The notes under the pieces: generated by a model | What the model saw: the letters and a program-made list of their open reading frames with translations, nothing else | Databases searched by the model: none | What the model was told of the DNA's origin: nothing | Assembly (NCBI RefSeq): GCF_963576675.1 | Contig: NC_088914.1 | Location: forward strand, 19,509,001-19,573,000 | Reading direction: 5' to 3' | From: Euphorbia lathyris | Lineage: Eukaryota; Streptophyta; Magnoliopsida; Malpighiales; Euphorbiaceae | DNA length: 64,000 nucleotides | Part shown: in pieces, positions 1 to 10,918 of the stretch | Layout of the letters: each line of letters opens with the position of its first letter | Position numbering within the stretch: the stretch's first letter is position 1 | Program-made: the position numbers and the translations under genes

Positions 1-235
1 CAATATTATTCTGATTTAAATGTTGGCCCTTTAGATGAAATGAGAGTGATAATATAACTTGCAAATAGGCCAGTTGTGTATCTCAAATGAATAATAGAAG
101 ACATTTTGATTCGGGTTAGTAACTTAATTTTTCCATTAGATTTCTATGTTCAAGACATGAAAGGTGATTACAATATGTTGGACTCCTTTTAAATTATAAA
201 AGGAAGATCATTCCTTACCACAACCAGAAAAAAAT
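1..235 (+). pseudogene. Ty3/gypsy aspartic protease fragment, decayed
   Basis: Read on the plus strand, the stretch from about position 55 resembles the C-terminal half of the gypsy retropepsin domain seen in the three gypsy elements of this window: a LANRP segment, then an IEDILIRV segment, then NLIFPLDF, and finally a degraded version of the LGRPF motif near 200-225. In-frame stops break it, for example after YLK near 93 and again after LDSF. It starts outside the window, so the catalytic D-L-G-A motif is not visible. It runs opposite to elements A, F and G, so it is a separate old insertion. Confidence 0.55.
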
Positions 236-551
236 ATATTTTCTTCATAATTTTTTTATTCACAACTTATTATCTCATTAATTAATTAATTAGGCACTCA
301 ATATATGTGATTAATTTTTTAGGAGTTATTCTAATTATGGACCGAATAAATAACTCGTCCGAAATGGAATCGAGCCAAGCCCATCCAAAAATATGGAAGA
401 TTAGGGTTAGGGTTTTATAAGCTAAACCTAGGTTGTAAATAGATAGTCACCTAACCCTAATAACAAGGCTAATCGGAGTTGATCCCAGTGAATACACAAT
501 TCTCCTGTGACTCTCCTTCTTCATGCGCCACCCTCTCTCTCCATCTCTAAC
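236..551. other. unassigned AT-rich interval
   Basis: No coding region is recognised. It holds poly-A and poly-T runs, short ATTA repeats near 280 and two copies of a CTAACCCTA-like motif near 400-455. It may be further retroelement debris, but nothing ties it to a family. Confidence 0.4.
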
Positions 552-704
552 TGTTAGCAGTTAAAACCATAGGTTTTACTGGTTAGTTGCAGGTAATTAG
601 TTTGTTAGGATTAAACTGATTCAGTTATAGTCTATATAAGTTGTTAAGCCCATCTTTGTAAATTACTGGAACTTCTTCTTCTCTTTCATCAATTCAATTC
701 AGCA
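552..704 (+). repeat. possible short LTR or LTR fragment
   Basis: The segment begins TGTTAG and ends CAGCA, has a TATA-like TCTATATAAG near 630, and is followed by a pyrimidine-rich tract, an arrangement typical of a short Copia LTR. At 705 the sequence switches abruptly to the C-terminal coding region of a gypsy 3' ORF, so it is at least a junction. No target duplication is seen (flanks CTAAC and TATGA), hence low confidence. Confidence 0.3.
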
Positions 705-1456
705 TATGACGGAAGAGTTTTTCCTCCCAAAAGCGCTAATGTACTCCCCGAACCAAAATCCAATGTTCATCCCGCGCCACTGTACCATACTCCATAGGGC
801 CGTAAGGTCTACGTGAGGGATAGTGGCTTGGTTCTCGCGCGCGAAGATGGTGCCGGAAACCAGTTTGTGCAAGTACCAGATGGCATAGTCCTCAATACCA
901 GATGCTTTGGAGGCACTACCATCGTAACTTGGCTGGCCAGAGATTGAGCGCCAGAAAGCCGTCGGGTCAAACTCGTCCGGGGTTTTGGTGAAAGCCCCTT
1001 TGTACCCGTCAGACTCCAAGTCATCGTCATCCGCAGCTCCGAGCAGGTTATTAAATGTGTTCAAAGATGGCCGCTGGGTATGGATCATCAGCCGGAAACT
1101 GAACTTGCCTTCTTCATCTGGGTCGGTGATCTCAGGATCATGTTTAAAAGTGGCCAGAAACTCCAAAGTGAGTTCCTTGTACGCAGGTTCCTCCATCTCA
1201 AAGAAGCAGCCAAAGTGGCTTCCGCAAGCTTAAGCTTTTTCAGCGTTTCCCAGCATATAGTTCTCACCGGCCCAAATTCCAGTTGAGCCAAATCATCATA
1301 ATATTGTTGCACGGCGGCGTCTTTAAACTAAAACAATTTCTTTACCAGTTTTTCATCGGGTATGAACGCGACTGTGCTTGTTCCCACCATCTTGCCCTTC
1401 GCCTTGTCTTTCTTTACGCCTTCTACTTTCACTTGTTTCCCTGAGCCTCGGGTCAT
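705..1456 (-). pseudogene. gypsy 3' ORF, plant-transposon-protein type (truncated copy)
   Basis: This is a homologue of the 3' ORF of element G (58191-59676). Both start M-x-x-x-GSGK, share VAF-PDEKLVKKL, a YY-[ED][ED]LA segment, F-GPVRT-CW-TLK, the block EPAYKEL-LEFLA-FKH with ITDPDEEGKFSFRLM, and end FG-KNSSVI. It belongs to the family annotated in plants as putative plant transposon protein (Transposase_32 type), found downstream of pol in gypsy elements; its function is unknown. Damage: a TAG at about 1328 where G has a Gln codon, a small deletion with frameshift near 1200-1230, and loss of everything after the SSVI motif, where it abuts the LTR-like piece at 704. Confidence 0.7.
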
Positions 1457-1777
1457 GATCCTGAGATAGAGACTAAATAGGGACACCCAAAGATATTTAT
1501 CAAACAAAATATGGGGAACAGTGTGAAAGGAAGAGTTTAGAAATTTTTTGACTAGGGTCTGCAATACAGTCTACATCCTTTAAGTAGAAAAAGGTGTGAA
1601 GCGACCTATTGCCATAACCGTCATTATGATGACGCTTCGAATAAACGCCACCTGTATGAGTGGTTGTGGCAACAGCCGCGGCCAGACGAAAGGACGCTTG
1701 GGGTAGTGAACGGTTACTTTTTGAGTTTGAATTTACTATACTCTACCTACTTTGGTTTTACCGAGAGACGTGCAAAA
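1457..1777 (-). other. gypsy intergenic spacer upstream of the 3' ORF
   Basis: Non-coding. It resembles the spacer at 59677-60010 of element G: both hold a GACGCC-type block, an ACGCCACCTG block, GAACGGT-AC and a TTTGAATTTACTA block in the same order. It ends sharply at 1778 where the clipped LTR of element A begins, marking a deletion or recombination junction. Confidence 0.55.
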
Positions 1778-3090
1778 GTAATTACCCGAAGGGACATGAG
1801 ATGATACGATAATAATGAGAATAGATTATTTAGACAATGGAATTAAAACCTAATCTAAGTTACTTGTGTCCGAGGCGATTAACCCTACCTATCCTCTTGA
1901 GGTACCTAGTTCATGATTCCCTTGTAACGCCGAAACTAGCTCTAAGGCTCGGCAATTTAGGCTTAATCTTCTATAGGGTCGTCAATCCTATAGGCACTGA
2001 TTAGGTCAGATTCAGCTCGCAATATGTGCCAACTTAATTTTGGGATTATCGAATGAGTTAAACCAATCAGACAAAGCGTAAGACAAAGAATCAAGCAATA
2101 AAACAATTGAACAAGCAAAACTATAATATATATTAAAGATGAAAAGTATTGTCACGAAGATACAATGAGCCTAGGATTCATAGCATGGATCAGAGGCTAG
2201 ACAGAATATAAAAGAAGAAAAATCCCTTTCAGGGAACCTGTCTACCAATGCAAGCGTCTTCCTAGGACTTAAGGATGGAACTTGAGCAATCCTCGATGAA
2301 CGGAGCTTCAGAGGTGTCTTCAATGGAGGTTGAAGGAGATGGAGGAGGTGGAGATGATTTCTCAAGGTGGAAGCTTAGGTTTTTACAAAGATAAAAGATG
2401 TTTAATTTACAATTGGAAATTCCTATTTATAGACGCGGTTCGGGCCCTCTTTCTGACCTAATTCGTATCCTTTTGCAGGTGGGAAGTCGTGGGGTTGATC
2501 GTGGCATCATGGGACCGGGAATCAGTCTTTTGACTAATTCCCACAGGGCAGCTCGCCCGAGCTGGCCTCTAGCTCGCCCAAGCTGGCCTCCAGGGGCCAG
2601 CTCGCCGTGCTGGCCCCTTAAAGGCCTGCTCGACGGGCTGGCAGTGCCAGCTCGCTGATCCGGCCCCAAAAAGGCCATTTCGACGAGCGGGAATGCCCAG
2701 AACGCTTTGCGCGACTGCTGGATGTCCCGAAACGCAACTTTCACCCGAACTCGTTCATGTTTTAGCCTACACATGCACGAAAACTCCAAATAACATTAGT
2801 TCCGAGGCTAAATTGACCCGTCAATCGCTCATTTTGAGTAAACACTTCGCTTGGTGGGACTTTTGGCAGATCAATTAGCTATAAAAGATAATGAAAATTT
2901 AACGTACATGCCAATTTGGCCATATTTGCCTAAAATAACCAGAAAACGAGCCTAAACAACGAAAAGTAAATAGAACATATACAATTTCTAACTAACTCAC
3001 ACAAAAGCATATAAATGCGAGAATTGCTCGCTTATTCATAAAATAACGCTAAAAACCGTACCCAAAGATAGGGGGTTTTGACCCCTATCA
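1778..3090 (-). repeat. 3' LTR of element A, clipped
   Basis: It aligns along its length with 9480-10768 and ends in the same ACCCCTATCA. The last 207 bases of the LTR in element orientation (9273-9479 in the other copy) are missing. A TATA-like box reads on the minus strand at 2424-2431. Point differences are scattered, but the GC-rich block at 2546-2690 differs in length and arrangement between the two LTRs. Confidence 0.9.
2546..2690. repeat. GC-rich palindromic block inside LTR A
   Basis: A cluster of AGCTCGCC(C/G)(A/T)GCTGGC-type units, partly self-complementary, lies in otherwise AT-rich LTR sequence. The counterpart in the 5' LTR (about 10231-10340) has fewer, rearranged units, including an 8-bp-stem palindrome at 10263-10280 (CCAGCTCG with CGAGCTGG). 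Confidence 0.7.
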
Positions 3091-3111
3091 AACCTCCTCG
3101 CACTTAAAACT
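3091..3111 (-). other. polypurine tract of element A
   Basis: Read on the minus strand, AAGTGCGAGGAGGTT directly abuts the TGATAGGGG start of the 3' LTR. This is the expected site for plus-strand priming. A second similar tract lies at about 4541-4557. Confidence 0.7.
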
Positions 3112-4640
3112 TTACTTGTCCCCAAGTAAACTAAAAAACTAAACCCGCAATCATAAGCAAGCTAGGAAACCTCTTGGTTTTACTAGGTGTTTGACACAAT
3201 TTTCGAGCATCTGTAGTTACATGCATTCGGAAGTACAAAGTAGAGACACGATATCCAAAAGCCGCATTTCAATTATCACAGGTCATACGTTTAAGAAAAG
3301 GACACATGTTCAATTAAACGAGCTTAAGGGGATAGCTAAGTAAAACATCTCACCATAGGTAGTTCACTCGTTTCACACAATTTTAGTGGCTAAAGTGTTT
3401 ACTCTCGGCTTATGTTCTTGCTTAGGATTACGTTGACTTTGCACGTTCATCCGAAATCCTCTACTATGCTATATGACTCCGATGATATCAAAAACAGCCT
3501 CGAATTGGGGTTGTAATGTAGGTAGAGAGTTAAAGGTACAATAAGGTTTAGGAGTTCTAGCGCTAGAAAAACAAAGTTTAGAATGCCTTTTGCAAATTGT
3601 GAAGTGATTGAGCTTTTTATTCATATATTTTTGTTCTGAGACATTCTAATTTTAAGAACTGGGAGATAGAGTTCTCCTTCTTTTGTTCGTCTCTTTTCTT
3701 TTCCTTTTCTGTTTTTCTTTCTTTTTTTTCTTTTGGATAGTAACGCTCATTCACTTCTTAGCCTTTTGGCTTGCTACTATGGTGCCATAAATAAAGATAA
3801 AGCGCTAGAAGAAAACAAAGGCTCAATGTGAGCTTTGCAAAAACTCGGGTCAAGTAACAAACCAAGTGATGGTTTGCAAAAATTGGGTTAGAACGAAAGA
3901 AAAATCTACAAGATACAAAATACAGGCTCAAAGGGGCTTCCTAGAGTAGATGAAAAACAGAAAATAAGGTAAAGAAAAGGTTAATTCTAATGAGGCTGAT
4001 TCATCGTTTACCATCTCAAATCAGTGCATGCAGGTTCAACTCAGTATTAGGTGCAAAATCTGTAATCTTTCCACAAGTCAAAGCATTCACACAAAAATGT
4101 CAAGAAAAAAGAGCTTTTTGATGTTCACTATTGGGCTCAAATTCAACTCACAGTTCTTGGGTTTCAAATTTGTGCTTACTAGGTCTCCCCAAACTCAAGT
4201 TTAATATCACATGCCTTCAATTCTTAAGTTACCTATCTAAGTAATGATTTTAGCATTTCTTCAAAAGTAGGGTCTAAATGCAATCTTTATCTCATGCGCT
4301 TATAGATACAAGGGTTGTGTCCCACACCTAAACTAGTTGTCATGCAATTTTAGATTCGGTTCTCATCCCTCAAAAACAAATAACAAAGTTTAGATTCGAA
4401 GGAGGTTCACGGTTTTAGGTGTTAAACATGCAAAAACATAATTAAAGCATAAATAAAACCCGAAAACGTTAAACTAAACTAGACACGACGCAACAAAAAT
4501 TTAAAAATTATACAAATTTTTGTAAGTTTGTTTACCGCTCCTCCTCACACTTAAAATATGCAATAAGTTCCAACATTGCATCTAAAAATCATAAAGCACA
4601 TGTGCAAAAAGTTAGGGTGAAGAATACAACTTACTTATCG
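3112..4640 (-). other. non-coding 3' region of element A
   Basis: No ORF of interest over about 1.5 kb between the integrase end and the 3' LTR. It holds a long pyrimidine tract (plus strand, about 3685-3735; purine-rich on the sense strand) and, at about 4541-4557, a second polypurine-like motif (minus strand AAGTGTGAGGAGGAG) resembling the one next to the LTR. Element F has a similar motif 1.2 kb from its 3' LTR. Confidence 0.6.
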
Positions 4641-5768
4641 TCCTGTAGACGCATGATTTGTACATCAGAATTATCTTTGCCAAGATAAAGCTTGAGCCGA
4701 TGTTCGTTCACTTTCTGGGTGATCCCATCTTTTCCCACGATCTCAACCATACCGGAGGGATGCGTCAATAACTGAGAATGGCCCATACCATCTACTTTTG
4801 AGTTTGCTAGGAAAGAATCTCAATCAGGAGTTATGAAGTAGTACTTGGTCGCCTTTATGGAAGGTTTTTCGTTGCACTTTCTTATCATGCACCCTTTTGT
4901 TTCGTTCTTTATACAGTTTAGCATTCTCATAAGAGTTATATATGAGCTCATCCAGTTCATGCAACTGTGTTAGCCTTAGGTCACCTGAAAGTTGAGGGTC
5001 AAAGTTTAGAAATTTCAGTGCCCAATAGGCTTTATGGTCTAATTCAACAGGCAAATGACAAGATTTTCCGAAAACTAAACGGTAGGGGAACATACCTATA
5101 GGAGTTTTGAAAGCTGTCCGGTATGCCCAAAGAGCATCGTCTAGCTTAAGACTCCAATCTTTTCTAGCATTCCCTACTGTTTTCTCAAGAATACGCTTCA
5201 ACTCTCTATTTGACACTTCTACCTGACCACTCGTCTGAGGGTGGTAAGGTGTTGCAACCCTATGGGCTACGCCATACTTCTGGAGCAACATGTCGAATTT
5301 CTTATTGCAGAAATAGGATCCTCCATCACTAATGATAGTCCCGGGGGTGCCAAATCTAGTAAAGATATTCTTTCTCAGGAACTTCATCACTACTCGAGCA
5401 TTATTTGTGGGTAGGGCTTCGGCCTCTACCCATTTGGAGACATAATCAACCGTTACAAGAATGTATTGGTTGTTGTGTGACATAGGGAAGGGTCCCATAA
5501 AGTCTATGCCCCAAACATCAAATAGCTCACATACGAGTATGCCTTGCTGAAGCATTTCGTTTCTCCTGGAGATATTTCCTACTCTCTAACATGCATCATA
5601 ATATTTGATATAATTATTGACATCACTATGCATTTGTGGCCACCAAAACCCACTTTGGAGGATTTTTGCCACTGTCCTATCTGGCCCAAAATGGCCACCT
5701 GGTTCTCTAGAGTGGCACATGTTAATTACTGACTCTACCTCTTCTTCCGGTATACATCTCCTAATCAT
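4640..5768 (-). pseudogene. integrase of element A
   Basis: The integrase would insert the cDNA into the nuclear genome. Visible on the minus strand are the zinc-binding region (HSREPGGH then a Y-Y-x-x-C remnant, with a stop where the second Cys region continues, about 5586), the core with [29 protein letters not shown] and [17 protein letters not shown] (D, D and E present), and the GPY-like C-terminal region. After LLHNS a TGA replaces the Arg codon (CGA in relatives); a further stop and frameshift follow, but K-LKSRW-GPF and a VNEHRLK-YL end can still be read to about 4640. The central core is the longest open part (4824-5555). Confidence 0.85.
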
Positions 5769-5906
5769 GCCATCTGTGCAGAATCGAAATAAATACGGTT
5801 CCTCCCAAAAATATTATTTGCTTTCAAACAGAAACTTAGGTCTTTTGTTTGTATCTAAATCAAGAGGAAGAATGTTACTGACTTTGTAGTTCGCGATGTC
5901 TGCAAA

Positions 5907-6664
5907 CTAGGGGAGAGTTTTTACCGAATATAATGTTTCGTCCGGAATTACCTCCTTGATCTCCTTATGTTCTAAGGGTTGTTGATCTGACTCTAACCTA
6001 GATAAGTGATCTGCTATCACGTTTTCCACTCCTTTCTTATCTTTGATCTCGATGTCAAATTCCTGGAGTAGTAAAATCCAGCGGATCAGCGTAGGTTTTG
6101 CGTCTTGCTTACTCATCAAATATCTTAAGGCTGCATGGTCAGTAAAAACAATCACCTTAGATAGAACCAAATAAGATCTAAATTTGTTAAAGGCAAAAAC
6201 TACAGCTACAATTCCTCTTCAGTTATTGAATAATTCTGTTGTGCATCATTTAAGGTTTTGCTAGCATAGAAGATTGGGCGAAAAAGTTTATCCACCCTCT
6301 ACCTAAGACAGGCTCCTACAACTAGATCGCTGGCATCACACATTAATTCAAAGGGAAGGGACCAATCCGGGCTTACCATAACAGGTGCTTCAATTAATTT
6401 CTTTTTCAATAATTTAAAAGCAGACATACATTCTTCATTAAAATTAAAATCCTCATCCTTTAGAAATAATTGAGTGAGGGCTTTAGTGATTTTTGAAAAA
6501 TCCTTTATGAATCGCCTATAAAACCCCGCATGTCCTAAAAAGCTCATAACCAATTTAACATTGGTGGGAGAAGGCAGTTTTTCGATCACCTCAATTTTTG
6601 TCGGATTGACCTCAATCCCTTTTTCCGACACCTTGTGTGCTAGCACTATACAATTTTGGACCAT
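5907..6664 (-). pseudogene. RNase H region of element A
   Basis: Two open pieces. The first starts MVQNCIVLAHKVS and includes FLGHAGFYRRFIKDFSKI, the thumb/connection region of gypsy RT, up to MCDASDLVVGA. A stop at about 6296 lies where relatives have LGQR (a CAG-to-TAG change, next to a GGG-to-AGG change). A frameshift and stops at about 6190-6230 interrupt the YSITE-E region. The second piece carries [14 protein letters not shown], the [17 protein letters not shown] block and ADHLSRL. RNase H would remove the RNA template during reverse transcription; this copy cannot. Confidence 0.8.
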
Positions 6665-6679
6665 AAACTGGCACTTTTC

Positions 6680-7729
6680 CTAATTGAGTGCCAAGTTTTT
6701 GTCTTCACAATGTTCTAAGACTCGGTCCAGATTTTCAAGACATTGGTCAAAAGTAGGTCCTACAATATTAAAATCATCCATAAAAATATCTAGGAACTTT
6801 TCAACCATGTCAGAAAACATAGCCATCATGCAGCGTTGGAATGTGGCAGGAACATTACATAATCCGAAAGACATCCGCCTATATGCAAAAGTTCCATAGG
6901 GACAAATGAATGTGGTTTTCTTTTGGTCCAAAGGGTCTACGGGAATTTGCATATAACCGGACAACCCGTCTAGAGTGCATAAAAATTCATGCCCTGCCAA
7001 ACGTTCCAACATTTGATCTATAAATGGCAAAGGAAAATGGTCTTTACGAGTGGCTTCGTTCAATTTCCTATAGTCAATACATACACGCCAACCCGTAACC
7101 TTTCTAGTTGGGATTAATTCCCCTTTTTCATTTTCCATTACCGTTGTTCCCCCCCTTTTGGACACACATTGCACCGGACTCACCCATTGGCTATTAGAAA
7201 CTGGAAAGATGATACCTGCGTCGAGGAGTTTTATGACCTCGGCTTTTACCACCTCTTTCATGTTAGGGTTGAGCCGACGTTGAGGTTGAGCAGATGGCTT
7301 GATCTTTTCCTCAAGAAAAATCCTATGTGTGCAGATTTTGGGGTCGATACCATTGATGTCATGGATTGAGCACCCAAAGGCTCCTTTATGTTTTTTCAGC
7401 ACCTCCACCAATCTTTCCTCATGTTCAACTGTCAACAAAGAAGAAATAATAACGGGTAAATCTGTGGGAGGCTGCAGAAAAATATATTTTAAATTGCTAG
7501 GTAAGGGTTTAAGTTCCAGTTTTGGAGGTTTCTCCGGCGAGGTTTTAGGTTCAGGTTTGATCTCACAATCAAGGTCCTCTTTTCTACCCTTTACCCAACA
7601 ACATATTTCAGGTGGAAGGTCTTCGAATGGTTCATTTAAGTTCTCATCTTCCTCACCACCTAAATTCAGTTCTAAAGAGGTATCTCTCATGTTATGGTTA
7701 ACTTCCTCAACGCATTCGTCTATCAACAC
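6680..7729 (-). pseudogene. reverse transcriptase of element A
   Basis: An open stretch of 349 codons. It contains the linker from protease (EPKTSPEKPPKLELKPLP), then the RT palm and fingers: R-LNPNMKEVVKAEVIKLLDAG, TGWRVCIDYRKLNEATRKDHFPLPFIDQML, LDGLSGYMQIPV, FGLCNVPATFQRCM and the catalytic IFMDDF. It ends at a TAG directly after NLALN, where relatives have LNWEKC, so the next codon was Trp. The same Trp codon is also TAG in element F. Conserved catalytic aspartates remain. Confidence 0.88.
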
Positions 7730-7759
7730 ATCTACAAAATTACAGCTTTTGGAACACTC

Positions 7760-8491
7760 TTAAGGAAATTTCATTGACTCATAAACATTAAATGTTACCT
7801 CTTCGTCTTGCACCCTTAGGACCAATTTACCTCCATGAACGTCTATCAGTGTCCTACCAGTTGCAAAGAACGGTCTCCCGAGGAGAATAGGGATGGAGTC
7901 ATCTTCTTCCATGTCGAGGACCACGAAGTCGACCGGGAAGATCAGTTTGTCCACCTTTACCAACACATCTTCAACTATGCCCCTAGGCCGTGCGATTGAC
8001 CTGTCCGCTAACTGTAATGTCATATTTGTTAGTTTGGGTTCTCCGAGTCCCAATTTCCTGAAAATAAATAAAGGCATTAGATTAATACTTGCTCCTAAAT
8101 CGCATAGTGCCATATCTATATGCATGTTGCCTATCATACACGGGATGGTAAAGCTCCCTTGATCTTTAAGCTTGGGGGGCAATTTATGAGTGATTATGGC
8201 CGAACATTGTTCTGTTAGGGCCACTATCTCATTCTCCCCAAACTTTTTCTTTTTCCACAACATGTCTTTAAGAAACTTTGCATAGTTTGGCATTTCCTCT
8301 AGTGCTTCCATTAATGGAATATTAATTTCTAATTTACTAAGGATTTCCAAAAATCTAGCAAATTTCTTATCTAAGTTGGCCTTTTTCTGTTTCTGGGGAA
8401 ATGGTAATTTTGGTGCATAAGGCCTAACTACTTTCTCTACAGCTACTCCAGGAGCTGAAGTTTCAGACACGGGACCGAGGTTGCTTACCAC
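7760..8491 (-). pseudogene. retropepsin (protease) region of element A
   Basis: It would cleave the Gag-Pol polyprotein. The frame is open over 243 codons, with KLPFPQ at the start, a gag-protease linker with PLMEALEEMPNYAKFLKD, then GSFTIPCMIG, the active-site motif CDLGASINLMP (D-[LS]-G), PRGIVEDVLVKV, PILLGRPFFATGRTLIDV and LRV-DEEVTFNV. It belongs to one polyprotein with the RT piece; a stop at 7760 (after MKFP) separates them. Confidence 0.85.
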
Positions 8492-8653
8492 TTTCGGTTC
8501 CTTACTTGCCTAAGGTGACGATTGTGTTTGTGATTGGGGTGGCACGAGTGTGTCCACTTCCTTGCCACTTCTCAAGGCGATGGCTTGAACCGTTTCCTCT
8601 TGTGAGAGAAACGCCTCTTGGCATTCCCTTTCCTCCTGTTTGATCGCAGCAAG

Positions 8654-9076
8654 TTATTCGCTCAGGGTTCTGCATACCTCCTCGTTGGCTGCGAGTCGGA
8701 TGGATATTTCCCTTAAGAGAACCATTATTCCTTCTGAGTGCTCTGTCTGCCTGTCATAAAAATCAGAATTAGAAGGGGGATAGGAAAGATTATCCGTGGG
8801 TGCCGCGTATGGCCCTGGCGGATATCGTGTGTGTTCCCGATCATAGAAGTTGTAAGTTGCGGGTGCAGAGTTATACCTTTGACGATTACCCAAATAACTT
8901 ACATTCTCACCTCTAGGTTCATGGTGGTTGACATGGCAAACCTCAGCGAGGTGATTCTGGCCACATCGTGCATAAAATGGTGTTCCTATTTGGTTGTTAC
9001 GGCCAAAGGAGGCCACAAGGAAATCCATTTTCTTGTTGAGGTCAGCCATGGACGGTTCTGGAGTTCTGTTGTCCAT
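8654..9076 (-). pseudogene. gag remnant of element A
   Basis: A 140-codon open frame beginning MDNRTPEP some 175 bases after the primer site. It holds only the region normally C-terminal in gag of this group, with a single imperfect zinc knuckle (ARCGQNHLAEVCHVNHH). The conserved capsid-like retrotransposon gag domain that F retains (43030-43871) is absent, so A has an internal deletion between the leader and this point and would depend on another element for particles. Confidence 0.7.
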
Positions 9077-9248
9077 AATTGCTGAAAAAGAGAATTTACA
9101 AGTATATAATAAGTATAATACTACAGGTCATATGAAATGATTGTATGACAATATATTAACAAGTATAGATGATATAGACAAAGGTATTCACAAAAGAATG
9201 CCTAAACTAACAAATCGACCTTTGGTTCGATATTGCAGAAGAAATAAA

Positions 9249-9266
9249 TCTCCGACAACGGCGCCA
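9249..9266 (-). other. primer binding site, tRNA-Asp type, element A
   Basis: The minus strand reads TGGCGCCGTTGTCGGAGA, close to the TGGCGCCGTTGCCGGGGA site known for Athila-group elements. It sits 6 bases inside the 5' LTR, the same spacing as in element F. Confidence 0.85.
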
Positions 9267-9272
9267 AAAACT

Positions 9273-10768
9273 TGATGCGCCTCCCGTAAAGAAGGCTCAC
9301 TGAGGGATAAGGGTACCCCGTCGTTATCAAGTAATAAAACTGGACAAGTCCATGTATCGAATCCACAGGATTTATTCCTGCAAGTATCGAGCTACTCGGT
9401 CTCAGATGTTATCTAGGCTGTGTGGGTTTTGAGTTGGTTTTGTTTAAGTTAATTTACTCCTAGGTGATCTTTTACCAATGTAATTACCCGAAGGGACATG
9501 AGATGATACGATAATAATGAGAATAGATTATTTAGACAACGGAATTAAAACCTAATCTAAGTCACTTGTGTCCGAGGTGATTAACCCTACCTATCCTCCT
9601 GAGGTACCTAGTTCGTGATTCCCTTGTAAGGCCGAAACTAGCTCTAAGGCTCAGCAATTTGGGCTTAATCTTCTATAGGGTCATCAATCCTATAGGCACT
9701 GACTAGGTCAGATTCAGCTCGCAATATGTGCTAACTTAATTTTGGGATTATCGAATGAGTTAAACCAATCAGACAAAGCGTAAGACAAAGAATCAAGCAA
9801 TAAAACAATTGAACAAACAAAACTATAATATATATTAAAGATGAAAAGTATTGCCACGAAGATACAATGAGCCTAGGATTCATAATATGGATCAGAGGCT
9901 AGACAGAATATAAAAGAAGAAAAATCCCTTTCAGGGAACCTGTCTACCAATGCAGGCGTCTTCCTAGGACTTAAGGATGGAACTTGAGCAATCCTCGATG
10001 AACGGAGCTGCGGAGGTGTCTTCAATGGAGGTTGAAGGAGATGGAGGAGGTGGAGAGGATTTCTCAAGGTGGAAGTTTAGGTTTTTACAAAGATAAAAGA
10101 TGTTTAATTTACAATTGGAAATTCCTATTTATAGATGCGGTTCGGACCCTCTTTCTGACCTAATTCGTATCCTTTTGCAGGTGGAAAGTCGTGGGGTCGA
10201 TCGTGGCGTCGTGGGACCGGACTGATTCTCGCAGGGCAGCTCGCCGAGCTGGGGGATCTAGGCCAGCTCGCCCGAGCTGGCGCCTTAAAGGCCTGCTCGA
10301 CGGGCTGGCAGTGCCAGATCACCGATCCGGCCCCAAAAAGGCCATTTCGACGAGCGAGAATGCCCAGAACGCCTTGCGCGACTGCTGGATGTCCTGAAAC
10401 GCAACTTTCACCCGAACTCGTTCCTGTTTTAGCCTGCACATGCACGAAAACTCAAAATAACATTAGTTTCGAGGCTAAATTGACCCGCCAATCGCTCATT
10501 TTGAGTAAACACTTCGTTTGGTGCGACTTTTGGCGGATCAATTAGCTATAAAAGATAATGGAAATTTAACGTACATGCCAATTTGGCCATATTTGCCTAA
10601 AATAACCAGAAAACGAGCCTAAACAACGAAAAGCAAATCGAACATATACAATTTCTAACTAACTCACACAAAAGCATATAAATGCGAGAATTGCTCGCTT
10701 ATTCATAAAATAACGCTAAAAATCGTCCTAAAACTGTACCCAAAGATAGGGGTTTTTGACCCCTATCA
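9273..10768 (-). repeat. 5' LTR of element A
   Basis: 1496 bases, TGATGCGCC to CCCCTATCA on the plus strand. It has a TATA-like box on the minus strand at 10126-10133 and the GC-rich palindromic block at about 10231-10340. Downstream flank is CCTAG; the matching duplicate on the other side has been lost. Confidence 0.9.
10126..10133 (-). promoter_or_regulatory. TATA-like box in 5' LTR of A
   Basis: The minus strand reads TATAAATA in a C-rich context, at the usual place for the U3/R border of a plant LTR. Inferred from sequence only. Confidence 0.45.
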
Positions 10769-10918
10769 CCTAGCTTCCGAGATTTTTGACATATGATTTT
10801 TTTTATCTCGTGCTTATATTATCTTTAGATACCTTATTTTATCACGTGCTTATATTATCTATTAAAATAAATCTAATTGATGTTTGCGCTTCTTTATTTT
10901 GATGAATACTACTTGTCA
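10769..10918. other. short AT-rich spacer
   Basis: Between the LTR and the Helitron. A unit with CGTGCTTATATTATCT occurs twice, about 36 bases apart (near 10813 and 10847). Nothing coding. Confidence 0.4.

Larger units (their letters stand above)
1778..10768 (-). mobile_element. Ty3/gypsy Athila-like retrotransposon A
   Basis: Two direct copies of the same LTR (1778-3090, clipped, and 9273-10768, complete) enclose, on the minus strand, a tRNA-Asp-type primer site, a gag remnant, then protease, reverse transcriptase, RNase H and integrase, and a 1.5-kb non-coding 3' region ending in a polypurine tract. The gene order is that of gypsy elements, and the pol motifs closely match those of F and G. 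There is no env-like ORF after integrase, and the usual gag core is missing. The left end is broken, so no target duplication can be checked. Several stops make it non-autonomous. Confidence 0.9.

Noticed and set aside
2427..2789. 120-codon open frame in the LTR of A
   Set aside because: Openness comes from the GC-rich block; the other LTR copy does not keep the same frame or sequence.
5544..5889. open frames opposite to the integrase of A
   Set aside because: They are antisense shadows of the coding strand.
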